A stretch of 64,000 nt of DNA from HNR sp040400085 (GCA_040400085.1 JBBAQX010000023.1:3337-67336); one strand, 5' to 3'. Numbered from the stretch's first letter, positions 9,275 through 18,316 are shown. A program made the numbers and translations. Notes: a model not told the origin generated them from the letters alone.

Positions 9275-9637
9275 GTGACCCAAAACGCCACCTCATCTTC
9301 TTCGACCGACGTCATTACGATCATCCGCTCTATTGTGCACCTCGCCCTCTTCGCCAGCATTGGCGCGTGGGGATTCTTCGCCTGGCCACTCCCCTGGCCT
9401 GGGATCGCGATGGGCATTGGAAGCATCGCGGTGGCCCTCCTCATGTGGGCGTGCTTTCTGTCCCCCCGCCCGATTCTCGCGGTCGATGTTTTTGGTCAGG
9501 GACTCGTGGAACTCCTGCTGATCGCCGCGGCCGTTGTCGGCCTTGTCGTGATAGGCGCGCCCCTTATCCTACCGATCTGCGTTGGTGTCGTAGCCGCCGC
9601 GGTCGGCCTCATCGCAGGGCGCCGGGCGCTGAGCTAA
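9275..9637 (+). CDS. DUF2568 / YrdB-like small membrane protein
   Basis: 120-aa protein with four hydrophobic segments (roughly residues 15-35, 40-62, 70-90 and 93-113) and a short polar N-terminus. The layout and phrases such as ILAVDVFGQGLVEL fit the YrdB/DUF2568 family, whose function is unknown. A TTG lies one codon upstream; I prefer the GTG at 9275 because of the leaderless promoter spacing. It stands between the GH2 gene and pabC and shows no functional tie to either. Confidence 0.7.
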   Translation: MTQNATSSSSTDVITIIRSIVHLALFASIGAWGFFAWPLPWPGIAMGIGSIAVALLMWACFLSPRPILAVDVFGQGLVELLLIAAAVVGLVVIGAPLILPICVGVVAAAVGLIAGRRALS

Positions 9638-9681
9638 CATATAGCCGTATCCAACGAACACTTCACAACGAGGACGTTAAC

Positions 9682-10560
9682 GTGAGCACATCAACACCCA
9701 CACTGGTCATGGTCGAGAACGCGGAGCGTGGCGGAGAACCCGCAACCCTTCGGCTCGCCGACGCGAGTGAGCCGCAGATCAGCGTCTTCGATCTCGGCAT
9801 CACCCGCGGCGACGGCATCTTCGAATCGATTGGGGTGTTCTCGCGTTGGCCGCTCCAGCTCGGTCCTCACATTGATCGTCTCAATCGATCAGCTCGGATG
9901 CTTGATATGCCCGAAGTTGATGAAACGGTCATTGAGCAGGCCATCACCTTGGCTGTCGAAAGTCACGCTCACGTTCCAGAGCTTCTGGTAAAGATCGTGG
10001 TGACCAGGGGTATCGAGGGCGAAGAAGGTCTGACCACCTGGGTGATTGCGACCGAGAACGGAGACTTTTCGCGCGAACGCGCGGAAGGCCTCAGCGCAGT
10101 AACACTTGACCGCGGTTACCGCAGCGATGTCGCAGAGACCTCGCCGTGGCTGCTCCAGGGCGCGAAGACGCTTTCCTACGCCGTCAATAAGGCGGTGCTG
10201 AGAGAGGCCGCAAAGCGCGGAGCCCAGGAAGTCATCTTCGTCAGCTCTGACGGCTACGTGCTCGAGGGGCCCGCGGCGACGCTCATCATGCGCGTCGGCG
10301 ACGCTCTGATCACGCCGGTCGCAAAAATTGGAATCCTGCCGGGCACAACCCAGCAGGCCGTATTCAATTTCGCGGAGTCCGCCGGGTTGTCGACCGAGTA
10401 CACCACCCTGGTCGTTGCCGATCTCGAGAAGGCGGATGCCCTATGGATGGTTTCGAGCGGCCGCCTCGCGGTTCCTTTGAACCACGTTGACGGCCGCCCA
10501 GTGCCCGTCGATGCCAAGCTGACCAGCGCGCTCAACTCTTACCTGCAGGGCAAAAACTAG
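9682..10560 (+). CDS. pabC: Aminodeoxychorismate lyase-like class IV aminotransferase
   Basis: PLP enzyme of fold type IV, 292 aa. In the folate pathway PabC cleaves 4-amino-4-deoxychorismate to p-aminobenzoate and pyruvate. Seen here: VFDLGITRGDGIFESIGV near residue 35, the PLP lysine Lys162 in GAKTLSYAVN, and the VSSDGYVLEGPAATLI segment that binds the cofactor phosphate. The GTG at 9682 has GAGGACG as Shine-Dalgarno; longer open frames upstream only read through the DUF2568 gene. A branched-chain or D-amino-acid aminotransferase of the same fold cannot be excluded, but the length and the GDGIFES motif favour PabC. Confidence 0.8.
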   Translation: MSTSTPTLVMVENAERGGEPATLRLADASEPQISVFDLGITRGDGIFESIGVFSRWPLQLGPHIDRLNRSARMLDMPEVDETVIEQAITLAVESHAHVPELLVKIVVTRGIEGEEGLTTWVIATENGDFSRERAEGLSAVTLDRGYRSDVAETSPWLLQGAKTLSYAVNKAVLREAAKRGAQEVIFVSSDGYVLEGPAATLIMRVGDALITPVAKIGILPGTTQQAVFNFAESAGLSTEYTTLVVADLEKADALWMVSSGRLAVPLNHVDGRPVPVDAKLTSALNSYLQGKN

Positions 10561-10578
10561 GCTCAGACTGAGACTCAG

Positions 10579-11361
10579 CTACGCCAGCCACTCTGGCACG
10601 TTACTAAACGCGCGCCGGTAGTAATCGCTATGCGCGAGATGGGATGCGGCCGCCTCGTCCACGATAACGGTCACGTGAGGATGCAGCTGAATCGCCGACC
10701 CTGGGACCGCGGAGGACACCGGGCCCTCGACCGATTTAGCCAGGATCTTCGCCTTACGTTCCCCGAAAGCCAGGAGCACAAGGTGCCGCGCCTCCAGGAT
10801 TGTTCCGACCCCCTGGGTGATGCTGTGCGTCGGCACATCGTCGATCGAGTCGAAGAAACGGGCGTTATCGATTCTGGTCTGCTCGGTGAGGGTCGTTACC
10901 CTGGTGCGTGAGGCAAGCGACGACCCCGGCTCGTTGAATCCGATGTGCCCGCTGGTGCCAACCCCGAGGATCTGGAGATCGATGCCCCCGGCATCCCTCA
11001 TTGAAGCCTCGTAGCGCTCGCCAGCGGTGCGGATCCCGTCGAGGCTACCGTTGGGGGTGTGGATCAGCTCCGAGTTGAGGCCGAGCGGCTTCACGACCTC
11101 CTCGGTGATGATGGAGCGGTAACTTTGAGGATGATCGGGGTCGATCCCGACGTATTCGTCGAGGGCGAATCCCCGCACCTGGCTCAGGTCGAGGCCCTGA
11201 GCCTCAACCTGGCGATGCAACGCCTTATAGACGGGCAGCGGCGTGGATCCCGTTGCCAGACCGAGGACAGCGTCCGGCTTACGCCCTATCAACGACAGGA
11301 TGCGCTGGGCCGCTTCCTGCCCTGCCTCGTCGAGACTCTTTACAATTATGACTTCAGCCAT
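10579..11361 (-). CDS. nagB: Glucosamine-6-phosphate deaminase
   Basis: Converts glucosamine-6-phosphate to fructose-6-phosphate and ammonia, sending GlcNAc carbon into glycolysis. The 260-aa length is normal. Family motifs are present: LGLATGSTPLPVYKAL, FALDEYVGIDPDHPQSY with the active-site Asp, and GTSGHIGFNEPGSSLASRTR. The ATG has an AGGAG Shine-Dalgarno and overlaps the stop of the ROK kinase gene by 8 nt. It is the last gene of the GH20-GH3-kinase-NagB operon. No separate nagA deacetylase is seen in the window, so that step must be encoded elsewhere or handled differently. Confidence 0.96.
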   Translation of the reverse strand: MAEVIIVKSLDEAGQEAAQRILSLIGRKPDAVLGLATGSTPLPVYKALHRQVEAQGLDLSQVRGFALDEYVGIDPDHPQSYRSIITEEVVKPLGLNSELIHTPNGSLDGIRTAGERYEASMRDAGGIDLQILGVGTSGHIGFNEPGSSLASRTRVTTLTEQTRIDNARFFDSIDDVPTHSITQGVGTILEARHLVLLAFGERKAKILAKSVEGPVSSAVPGSAIQLHPHVTVIVDEAAASHLAHSDYYRRAFSNVPEWLA

Positions 11362-12286
11362 GTTGGGTATCTCCTATCAGTGCCGCACCAAACGGAGCGA
11401 CGGGGAACGAATCGGGAAGAAGGTCTACGCGCGAATCAAGTTCGAGTGATTTCAGGAATGGTGAGTCGGCCGCCCACCCGCGAAGTACGTCGCGCACCCC
11501 GTCGAGCAGGGGATCTCCGAGGATTGTGACCCCACCGCCTAAAACAACACGCTCTACATCACAGGTGAGTGCAAGCATCCTCACCGCGGTAGCAACCCCG
11601 GCGAAAAGGGAGTCGCGAATACGCACCGCCTCGGGGTGGCCTTCCTGGGCGGCATCCATCATTGACGCAACAGGTGATTCACTGATGAGAGCCCACTGCC
11701 GCGCGATTCCGGAGCCTGAACATAGCGTTTCGAGGCATCCTCTCTGCCCGCAACTGCACAGGGCACCGGACGGGTTCATCGGGATATGCCCGATCTCGCC
11801 GGCGACCCCCCTCGAACCGCGCCAAATCTGTCTGTTGATGATGATCCCCGCGGCAAGGCCGGTACCCAGGTTGAGGTATGCCATGCTGGAGTTTTCGGCC
11901 CGCGGCTCCGCTAAAGCGTTGCCGAGGTTCGTCTCCAGGTGGTACGCGCCCAGCGCGGCGACGTTAACGTCGTTCTCCACCCGGACGGAAATGTTCAGTT
12001 CCTCCCGCAGGGCAGCGGCCAGGTCCCAGTCGACCAGGCCGAGATTCACGGCATGTTCCACCCTGCCCGAGTGCGGATTTACCGGCCCGGGGATTCCGAC
12101 CCCAATCGAGGTGATCTCCTTCGCTCCGGCCCGAGCAGCAAGCGTGCGGACAACATCGATGACCGTCGCGAGAACAGTCTCGCTGCCATAGCCGGTCGGA
12201 ACCCTCACCGAGTCAATCACGGTATCCGAATCGTCGATTGCGACGGCCTCGGTCTTCGTTCCTCCGATATCGATACCGATCCTCAC
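11354..12286 (-). CDS. ROK family sugar kinase, probable N-acetylglucosamine kinase
   Basis: ATP-dependent hexose kinase, 310 aa. DIGGTKT at residues 5-11 is the phosphate-binding loop, Asp106 in VENDVNVAALG is the expected catalytic base, and the zinc cluster CSCGQRGCLE is complete after GEIGHIP. No DNA-binding domain is present. The GTG start overlaps the GH3 stop by 4 nt (GTGA). Its place between an N-acetylhexosaminidase and nagB makes free N-acetylglucosamine released by GH20/GH3 the likely substrate. ROK kinases for glucose or N-acetylmannosamine look alike, so specificity is inferred. Confidence 0.88.
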   Translation of the reverse strand: MRIGIDIGGTKTEAVAIDDSDTVIDSVRVPTGYGSETVLATVIDVVRTLAARAGAKEITSIGVGIPGPVNPHSGRVEHAVNLGLVDWDLAAALREELNISVRVENDVNVAALGAYHLETNLGNALAEPRAENSSMAYLNLGTGLAAGIIINRQIWRGSRGVAGEIGHIPMNPSGALCSCGQRGCLETLCSGSGIARQWALISESPVASMMDAAQEGHPEAVRIRDSLFAGVATAVRMLALTCDVERVVLGGGVTILGDPLLDGVRDVLRGWAADSPFLKSLELDSRVDLLPDSFPVAPFGAALIGDTQHG

Positions 12287-13839
12287 GAGGCAACTCGCAG
12301 AGATGGTGCGGGCATTCGCCGGGTGAGCATCGCGATGACGGCGTCGCCAGCCAAGCGGGACGCGCCAAACGTGGCGATATCCGCGTAGGCCCTATCCGGC
12401 GACGGCCAGCCCATATCTACTACGAGCGTGTTCGTATGTGCCTTCCGTAACGTGTCAATGAATTCACGACTGGAACGATATCTGTGGTTGTTTTGACCAA
12501 CGATAATGACGAAATCCTCGGCTTTCATTGCGGGGACGGTTTCCTGTCCTCGGTAAACGACATGGGTCTGTGCTCCTGGCCACGGGTCCTGGCCGCCTGC
12601 GTTGGCCTCCTTCATCGCGGCAAGAGGCCCCCACGGCAGGCGTCCGACGGCGACATTGGGTTCGGGCTCAAGGACGACAAGATGGGTTGCCCCGTCGCCT
12701 GAATCGGAGTTCCAGAATGAACTGGAGCTATCGATAACAGAGAAGGATGCCTCGGCGCGTGCGATCAGGTCCTCGCCGGGTTGGCACTGGCTATCGGCTG
12801 GCTCCAGATCCGAGAATGGTTGCACCGCAGATCTTGCCCGGGCCTCGCGACCCCACACCTCCAGTTCTGCCCGCCTCTGAGCGGCCAGCATGAGTAGTTC
12901 CGCGGTCAGGCGTCCCCGGGCGAGAGCATCCTCAACGTGATCAAGGATCTGGCCAATCTGCTGATCGTTATTGGCGGTACCAATGCAGAGGAGGTCGCAT
13001 CCGGCGGCGAGCGCGCGAACTGCGGCCTCTGGAATTCCCGTGACAGCGCTTGCACCAGCCATGTCCAACGCATCGGTGACGATGACGCCCGTAAACCCGA
13101 GCTCATCGCGTAAGACGTTTTGAAGGATCGTCGGCGAAAAAGTGGCGGGATTGTCGGGATCGATCAGAGGCAGAAGGATATGCGACGTCATCACGGTCTG
13201 CACACCGGCCTCAATCGCGGCACGGAACGGTAGCAGCTCCCGCTCGCGCAATTGCTCCAGGGAACGCTCGATCACGGGCAGCGCGAGGTGAGAGTCCTGG
13301 GCGGTGTCGCCGTGCCCCGGAAAATGCTTTGCGCACCCGGCAATGCCCAGACTCTGAACCCCCCGAACCCATGCATCCGAGTGCGAGGCTACCGACACGG
13401 CGTCAGAGCCAAAACTACGGGTGCCGATCACTGGGTTGTCTGGATTCGAGTTCGTGTCCACATCTGGCGCAAAGGTCACGGTGCATCCGGTATCTCGGAG
13501 CTCGGTGCCGACCCGCGCGGCAATGTCACGGGTCAACCTCAGATCGTCGATCCTGCCCAGAATCCCGTTGCCGGGGAATGGGGAACCCGTTGCGTGATGC
13601 AGTCGGGTGACGTCGCCGCCCTCCTCATCAATAGCGATCACCGCGTTGGGGTTTGCCTCACGAATAGCGGATGCCAGTTTCCTGACTTGATCGGGCGTGC
13701 CAATATTCGTTGAGAAGAGGCATACCCCGCCCAGCCCCTCGCGCAGGCGACGACTCAACCACTCGGGCAGATCATGTCCCTCAAAACCGGGGAGAAGCGC
13801 TCCTGCAATCAGGTGTCGCGCATCGCTCATCTCTTTCAT
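12283..13839 (-). CDS. Beta-N-acetylhexosaminidase, glycoside hydrolase family 3 (NagZ-like)
   Basis: 518-aa GH3 enzyme cleaving terminal beta-linked N-acetylglucosamine. The NagZ hallmark KHFPGHGDT with the Asp/His dyad loop is present (KHFPGHGDTAQDSH), as is the nucleophile Asp256 in VTDALDMAG. The C-terminal part beyond about residue 350 is longer than in the minimal Gram-negative NagZ, as is common in two-domain Gram-positive forms. No signal peptide is seen. The ATG overlaps the GH20 stop by 4 nt (ATGA). It could act on chitobiose, on glycan fragments or in wall recycling; the operon favours catabolism. Confidence 0.92.
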   Translation of the reverse strand: MKEMSDARHLIAGALLPGFEGHDLPEWLSRRLREGLGGVCLFSTNIGTPDQVRKLASAIREANPNAVIAIDEEGGDVTRLHHATGSPFPGNGILGRIDDLRLTRDIAARVGTELRDTGCTVTFAPDVDTNSNPDNPVIGTRSFGSDAVSVASHSDAWVRGVQSLGIAGCAKHFPGHGDTAQDSHLALPVIERSLEQLRERELLPFRAAIEAGVQTVMTSHILLPLIDPDNPATFSPTILQNVLRDELGFTGVIVTDALDMAGASAVTGIPEAAVRALAAGCDLLCIGTANNDQQIGQILDHVEDALARGRLTAELLMLAAQRRAELEVWGREARARSAVQPFSDLEPADSQCQPGEDLIARAEASFSVIDSSSSFWNSDSGDGATHLVVLEPEPNVAVGRLPWGPLAAMKEANAGGQDPWPGAQTHVVYRGQETVPAMKAEDFVIIVGQNNHRYRSSREFIDTLRKAHTNTLVVDMGWPSPDRAYADIATFGASRLAGDAVIAMLTRRMPAPSLRVAS

Positions 13840-15446
13840 ACGTGTGCGTTGCCTTGCGCTTTCTTCGGTCCGGACAGAGGGTCGAGGGCTTGAGAGTGTT
13901 GAGCTTGAGGATACACCGCGACCCCTCGAGCGCGCAGGCGCTCTACCACAGCTCTCAGACGCGGTTCAAAGCTCTCGAAACTACCGGAGGCCTCGGCCCG
14001 CCTCGGCGACCAGCCGATCTCGGCGACGGAGAGGGCACGCGGGTAGGTCATATACTCTGCCTGGGAATACGTCTCAATCGTTTCCGTCCAAAGCGCTGCC
14101 TCGACCCCCAGAATATTTTCTTCGGCAAGACCGTCGATTGCATCGGCAGGCTCCCACTCGTAGGATTCGCGCACCGAGGTTGGACCACCGGCCCACACCA
14201 AACCGATGCTGGAATCGTCGGGATAAGACATATCGAGATACACGGCATCCGCTGGCGAAAGAATGACAGACCCGCCCAGGCTCACAACGGAGAGGGACTC
14301 TTCGGCTGCTTTCCTCTCCTCCGGCTTGCCCAGCAGACCCCAGTATTGGGCTACGGTACCCGGCAGAGCATCCGGGGATTTCCCGATCTCGTGCCACCCG
14401 ACCATAGTCTTGCCAGTACCGGCAACGATCTGACCTACCCGACTAATGAAATAGAGATAATCCTCGTCGGGAGTTTTCAGGGCCTCATCCCCACCGATGT
14501 GAAGGTACCGACCGGGGGTCATCTCCGCGATCTCGCCGAGCACATCCGTGATGAACGAATAGGTGAGTTCGTCACGAATGTTCAGGGAGCTAAACCCGAC
14601 CTCAATACCCTCGTATAGGGCGGGGGCCACCCCCGATTCGTTCAGCTCAGGGTACGAGGCCAACGCCGCGTTACTGTGCCCCGGCAGGTCAATCTCGGGC
14701 ACAATCATGACCTGGCGCGCGGCTGCATACTCAACGAGTTCTCGGTAATCAGATTTGCTGAGGAAGCCCCCGGGGGGACCGCCGACCGCGCTGCGCGAGC
14801 CGATGCCCGTAAGCTCCGGCCACGACTCGATCTCGATGCGCCAACCCTGATCGTCCGTGAGGTGCAGGTGCAGGTGGTTGAACTTGAACGAGGCTGCGTT
14901 ATCGATATGTCGTTTGATCTCTTCGGGCCCAAAGAAGTGCCTGCTAATATCGAGCATCAGCCCGCGATAGGCAAAACGTGGCGAATCACTGATGTTCAGC
15001 GCGGGAATCATGATGGGCTCGACCGTCTGCGCTCCGGGTAGGAGCTGCAGTAACGTCTGAACACCGTAAAACAGCCCGGCTTCTGCTGTGGAACTTATGG
15101 CGACGCCGTCCGGCGAGACCGTGAGCCGATAACTTTCGGATGCTCGGCCCGTGGCATCCGTCACCTCCCGCTGCTCTGGGGTAGCGGGAGCCGCGGCGCT
15201 TGTAGGAACCGCGCCCCTCGCCTGAAGCCGCAGGCCGAGGGAGACCCCATCGGCTGGGACCTCACGAATCGCTGGGACGCTACCGGTTAGCGTTTCGAGG
15301 TGACGAGCCAGGGTCTGCGCAAGAGGACGGGCACGCTCCCCCGCGACCACGAGAACAGCTTGCGGGGTGAGGATGAAGGGGGCAGCATCCGATTCGTGAT
15401 GAAGCTCGGCAGGCCACGGGATGAGAGAAAGCTCAGGGGAGGTCAT
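13836..15446 (-). CDS. Beta-N-acetylhexosaminidase, glycoside hydrolase family 20
   Basis: 536-aa exo-hexosaminidase using substrate-assisted catalysis. An N-terminal GH20b-like domain (LIPWPAELHH) precedes the barrel with YRGLMLDISRHFF, HLHLTDDQGWRIEI, and the catalytic pair Asp320-Glu321 in HIGGDEAL. No signal peptide is encoded in this frame. Its ATG overlaps the stop of a 37-codon open frame that looks like a signal sequence. It opens the run of overlapping genes GH20, GH3, ROK kinase, nagB. Expected products are free GlcNAc or GalNAc from short oligosaccharides. Confidence 0.94.
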   Translation of the reverse strand: MTSPELSLIPWPAELHHESDAAPFILTPQAVLVVAGERARPLAQTLARHLETLTGSVPAIREVPADGVSLGLRLQARGAVPTSAAAPATPEQREVTDATGRASESYRLTVSPDGVAISSTAEAGLFYGVQTLLQLLPGAQTVEPIMIPALNISDSPRFAYRGLMLDISRHFFGPEEIKRHIDNAASFKFNHLHLHLTDDQGWRIEIESWPELTGIGSRSAVGGPPGGFLSKSDYRELVEYAAARQVMIVPEIDLPGHSNAALASYPELNESGVAPALYEGIEVGFSSLNIRDELTYSFITDVLGEIAEMTPGRYLHIGGDEALKTPDEDYLYFISRVGQIVAGTGKTMVGWHEIGKSPDALPGTVAQYWGLLGKPEERKAAEESLSVVSLGGSVILSPADAVYLDMSYPDDSSIGLVWAGGPTSVRESYEWEPADAIDGLAEENILGVEAALWTETIETYSQAEYMTYPRALSVAEIGWSPRRAEASGSFESFEPRLRAVVERLRARGVAVYPQAQHSQALDPLSGPKKAQGNAHV

Positions 15447-15556
15447 CTGCTCCGTCCTTTCACATCACCATTTGCAGAGCTGATCAGAACGATGGCGGAT
15501 GCCGCGACAGTCGTTGTCGCCGCCAGCTTTCTACTCATCTTACGTTTCATCTTCAT
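15443..15556 (-). CDS. 37-residue signal-like leader peptide coupled to GH20
   Basis: A short frame beginning MKMKRKMSRKLAA and continuing into a hydrophobic stretch (TTTVAASAIVLISS), then GDVKGRSR and stop. AAAGGAA is well placed before its ATG, which supports translation. Its TGA overlaps the GH20 ATG in an ATGA. The composition is that of a bare Sec signal or a single membrane helix without a mature domain. It could be a leader whose translation feeds GH20, a tiny membrane peptide, or the remnant of a signal or binding-protein gene. Function is not known. Confidence 0.5.
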   Translation of the reverse strand: MKMKRKMSRKLAATTTVAASAIVLISSANGDVKGRSR

Positions 15557-15656
15557 GATACGTTCCTTTCTTGGCGCCGTTTTAGCATTTGTGCTGTGAC
15601 ATTTTACGTGCCGGGTCGGGCGTTGCCGCCCACTCAGCTCTGGATTCTCGTAACCG

Positions 15657-16859
15657 CTAAGAAATCCCGAGTTGTCCCGACAGAACGAGAACCGCAGCCC
15701 CCCGAAGAACGCTGTCCTCGTCAAGCGTGGTCATCCTCAGCGTGAGATTGCCGTAAATCTCGGCCATCGTTCGCTGGCGCAGGGTCTCGAATGCCGCATC
15801 AATGAGAGTTCCTTCGATAAGTTCTGTGGGGCCGCTCAAGACGACCTCCGAGAGGTTGAGCATCGCGATGACGGGAGCGAGGGCGATTCCCAGTCGCTGA
15901 CCGGCGGTCATCAGGACGACATCCCGTTCCTCTCCTGTCGACGCCAACGCAAGCTGAGCCTTCAGGTTTGGCACTGATAGCCAAGTTTCGAGGCAACCGT
16001 TCTTTCCGCAGACGCACGGGCGCCCCCCATCGGTGCCCACGACGACGTGGCCAATTTCGCCCGCGGCATCGTGCGCGCCAAACACCGGAGTACCATCAAT
16101 GATCATCCCGGCCCCGACCCCTGCCCCGAGTTGAACCAGAATGGTATTCTCCGCGGAACCGGCAAAACTATGCTCGGCGAGCACCGCGGTGTTCGCGTCA
16201 TTTGCCACGGTCACAGGTACGTCGAATTGCCGAGAAAGGATGCTTTGCAGCGGCAAGTTCTTCCAGCGCAGGTTGGGGGCATTCCGCACGGTCCCATCGA
16301 CGCCTACGATTCCGGGGGTCCCCACTCCAATACCCAAGATTGGTCGGTCGGTCTGACCTAGGAGCCGTTCGACGAGGTTCACAACGCCATTGATGGTGCT
16401 CTCACCGCCGATCCCGTCTGGTTCATTCCCGTTTCGTTCGATATCGACGCGTGTAACGATATCCCCGCGCAGGTTGACGATTGCTCCGCGAAAAGTGACC
16501 CGTTCGGAGATGTCTACCGCCAAGACGTGTAACGCGTTGTAGTTAATTTCGAGGAGGGTTGCTGGCTTACCCGGCCTGGCATCCTCTCGTTGCCCCTTTT
16601 CGCGTACGAGGTCCTCGGCGACCATTTCCGCGATCAGGTCAGAAACCGTAACTCGGGTAAGACCTGTTTGGCGTGCGATATCTGCCCGGCTGAGTCCCCC
16701 TCTCGCACTGCGAAACAGCTGCTGCAGCACGAGGGATCGGTTGTTGGCGCGGGCATGCTCGGGGAGCACCTTGCCCGTTGGGCGAAGCGCGCGAGCCTGA
16801 CGGAGGTTATCAACCGCCCGGCTTCGGTCGTTACGAGCGGATCCACTCCCATGAGACAT
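15657..16859 (-). CDS. ROK family transcriptional regulator of the nag operon
   Basis: NagC/Mlc-type repressor, 400 aa. A winged helix-turn-helix covers about residues 40-100 (LSRADIARQTGLTRVTVSDL), followed by the ROK sugar-binding fold with VANDANTAVLAEHSF and the complete zinc cluster CVCGKNGCLE after AGEIGHV. The gene lies 100 nt upstream of the nag operon in the same orientation. No Shine-Dalgarno precedes the ATG at 16859. An inverted repeat directly upstream suggests autoregulation. GlcNAc or its 6-phosphate is the likely effector, by family and context. Confidence 0.9.
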   Translation of the reverse strand: MSHGSGSARNDRSRAVDNLRQARALRPTGKVLPEHARANNRSLVLQQLFRSARGGLSRADIARQTGLTRVTVSDLIAEMVAEDLVREKGQREDARPGKPATLLEINYNALHVLAVDISERVTFRGAIVNLRGDIVTRVDIERNGNEPDGIGGESTINGVVNLVERLLGQTDRPILGIGVGTPGIVGVDGTVRNAPNLRWKNLPLQSILSRQFDVPVTVANDANTAVLAEHSFAGSAENTILVQLGAGVGAGMIIDGTPVFGAHDAAGEIGHVVVGTDGGRPCVCGKNGCLETWLSVPNLKAQLALASTGEERDVVLMTAGQRLGIALAPVIAMLNLSEVVLSGPTELIEGTLIDAAFETLRQRTMAEIYGNLTLRMTTLDEDSVLRGAAVLVLSGQLGIS

Positions 16860-16860
16860 G

Positions 16861-16890
16861 TTTGTTAGTAAACCTTACGAACTAACTAAA
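16861..16890. promoter_or_regulatory. Candidate ROK operator, inverted repeat
   Basis: GTTAGT at 16864-16869 faces ACTAAC at 16881-16886 across an 11-bp spacer. TTT/AAA at the outer ends extends the symmetry to about 30 bp. It abuts the start codon of the ROK regulator, the classic position for autorepression. Confidence 0.45.
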
Positions 16891-17000
16891 CGCAAATCGA
16901 TGCGTCACTATTCAGATAACCGTTACCAGACCGAAACCGTGGCAACCCCATGGCCGCGTTAAGCGAGTTAACGGCGTTAACCGCGTTCGGCCTAAATCGC

Positions 17001-17036
17001 GGTGGTGGGCCCAATCTATAGATTAGGCCCACCACC
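17001..17036 (-). terminator. Hairpin downstream of icd
   Basis: Two 16-nt arms (GGTGGTGGGCCCAATC and its near-complement, one mismatch) flank a TATA loop, 65 nt past the icd stop. No U-tract follows on either strand, as is frequent in actinobacterial terminators. The adjacent stretch 16956-16990 repeats GTTAA/GTTAACG imperfectly. Confidence 0.6.
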
Positions 17037-17101
17037 CACAACTTAGGCCGAGACGACCGCCGTACCCGGAAAAGGCCGGCTTTAGGTTAGGTCAGGCGGA
17101 A

Positions 17102-18316
17102 TTACGCCAGGCGAGCCTTAAGGTTAGCCGACAGGGTCTCGAGGAAGTCCTCCGTGGTCTGGTAGGCCTGGTCGGGACCGACGAGAAGAGCGAGGTCCTT
17201 TGTCATCTTGCCGCTTTCGACGGTCTTGATCACAACATCCTCAAGCGTGTTAGCGAAGTCGATGAGCTCCTGGTTGCCGTCAAGCTTGCCGCGGTGGATC
17301 AAGCCACGCGTCCACGCGTAGATCGACGCGATCGGGTTGGTCGACGTAGGCTTGCCCTGCTGGTGCTGGCGATAGTGGCGCGTCACGGTACCGTGAGCGG
17401 CCTCAGCCTCAACAACCTTTCCGTCCGGCGTAGCCAGCACGGATGTCATCAACCCGAGCGAGCCGAAGCCCTGAGCCACGGTATCAGACTGCACGTCGCC
17501 ATCGTAGTTCTTGCAGGCCCAGACGTAGCCACCTTCCCACTTCATGGCCGACGCGACCATGTCATCAATGAGGCGATGCTCGTACGTCAGTCCGGCAGCG
17601 GCGAACTTCTCCGCGAACTCGGCTTCGAAGATCTCCTGGAAGATGTCCTTGAAACGGCCGTCGTAGGCCTTGAGGATGGTGTTCTTCGTCGACAGGTACA
17701 CGGGGTAGTTGCGCGTCAGGCCGTAGTTCAGCGATGCGCGGGCAAAGTCGCGGATCGAGGAATCCAGGTTGTACTGCACCTGGGCGATCCCGTCGGACGG
17801 CGCCTGGTACACCTCGAACTTCATCGGCTCAGAACCGTCTTCCGGAGTGAACTCGACGGTCAGCTTGCCCGGTCCCGCGAAGCGGAAGTCGGTAGCGCGG
17901 TACTGATCGCCGAACGCGTGACGGCCAACGATGATCGGCTTGTTCCAGCCGGGAACGAGGCGGGGAATGTTCGAGATAATGATGGGCTCGCGGAAGATCA
18001 CGCCGCCCAGAATGTTACGGATCGTACCATTCGGGGATTTCCACATCTTCTTAAGGCCGAACTCTTCCACGCGCGCCTCGTCGGGCGTAATCGTGGCGCA
18101 TTTGACGCCAACACCGTGCTTCTGGATGGCGTGAGCGGCATCGATGGTGATCTGGTCATCCGTCTCGTCTCGCTTCTGGATGCTCAGATCATAGTAGTCG
18201 AGATTGATATCGAGATAGGGGTGGATGAGTGAGTCTTTGATGAATTGCCAGATGATACGAGTCATCTCGTCGCCGTCGAGCTCGACGACGGTGCCTTCAA
18301 CCTTGATCTTGGACAT
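17102..18316 (-). CDS. icd: NADP-dependent isocitrate dehydrogenase, homodimeric eukaryotic type
   Basis: TCA-cycle enzyme oxidising isocitrate to 2-oxoglutarate with NADPH formation. 404 aa, beginning MSKIKVEGTVVELDGDEMTR, the start of the dimeric IDH subfamily shared by many actinobacteria and eukaryotes. WKSPNGTIRNILGG holds the isocitrate-binding Ser/Asn/Arg set, and EAEAAHGTVTRHYR is the coenzyme-binding segment. It is transcribed alone and followed by a strong hairpin. A palindromic element lies about 155 nt upstream of its start. Confidence 0.97.
   Translation of the reverse strand: MSKIKVEGTVVELDGDEMTRIIWQFIKDSLIHPYLDINLDYYDLSIQKRDETDDQITIDAAHAIQKHGVGVKCATITPDEARVEEFGLKKMWKSPNGTIRNILGGVIFREPIIISNIPRLVPGWNKPIIVGRHAFGDQYRATDFRFAGPGKLTVEFTPEDGSEPMKFEVYQAPSDGIAQVQYNLDSSIRDFARASLNYGLTRNYPVYLSTKNTILKAYDGRFKDIFQEIFEAEFAEKFAAAGLTYEHRLIDDMVASAMKWEGGYVWACKNYDGDVQSDTVAQGFGSLGLMTSVLATPDGKVVEAEAAHGTVTRHYRQHQQGKPTSTNPIASIYAWTRGLIHRGKLDGNQELIDFANTLEDVVIKTVESGKMTKDLALLVGPDQAYQTTEDFLETLSANLKARLA

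Noticed and set aside
17294..18232. A 312-codon plus-strand open frame over icd
   Set aside because: It is antisense to a fully conserved enzyme and has no ribosome-binding site or recognisable domain; long antisense frames are expected in GC-rich genes.
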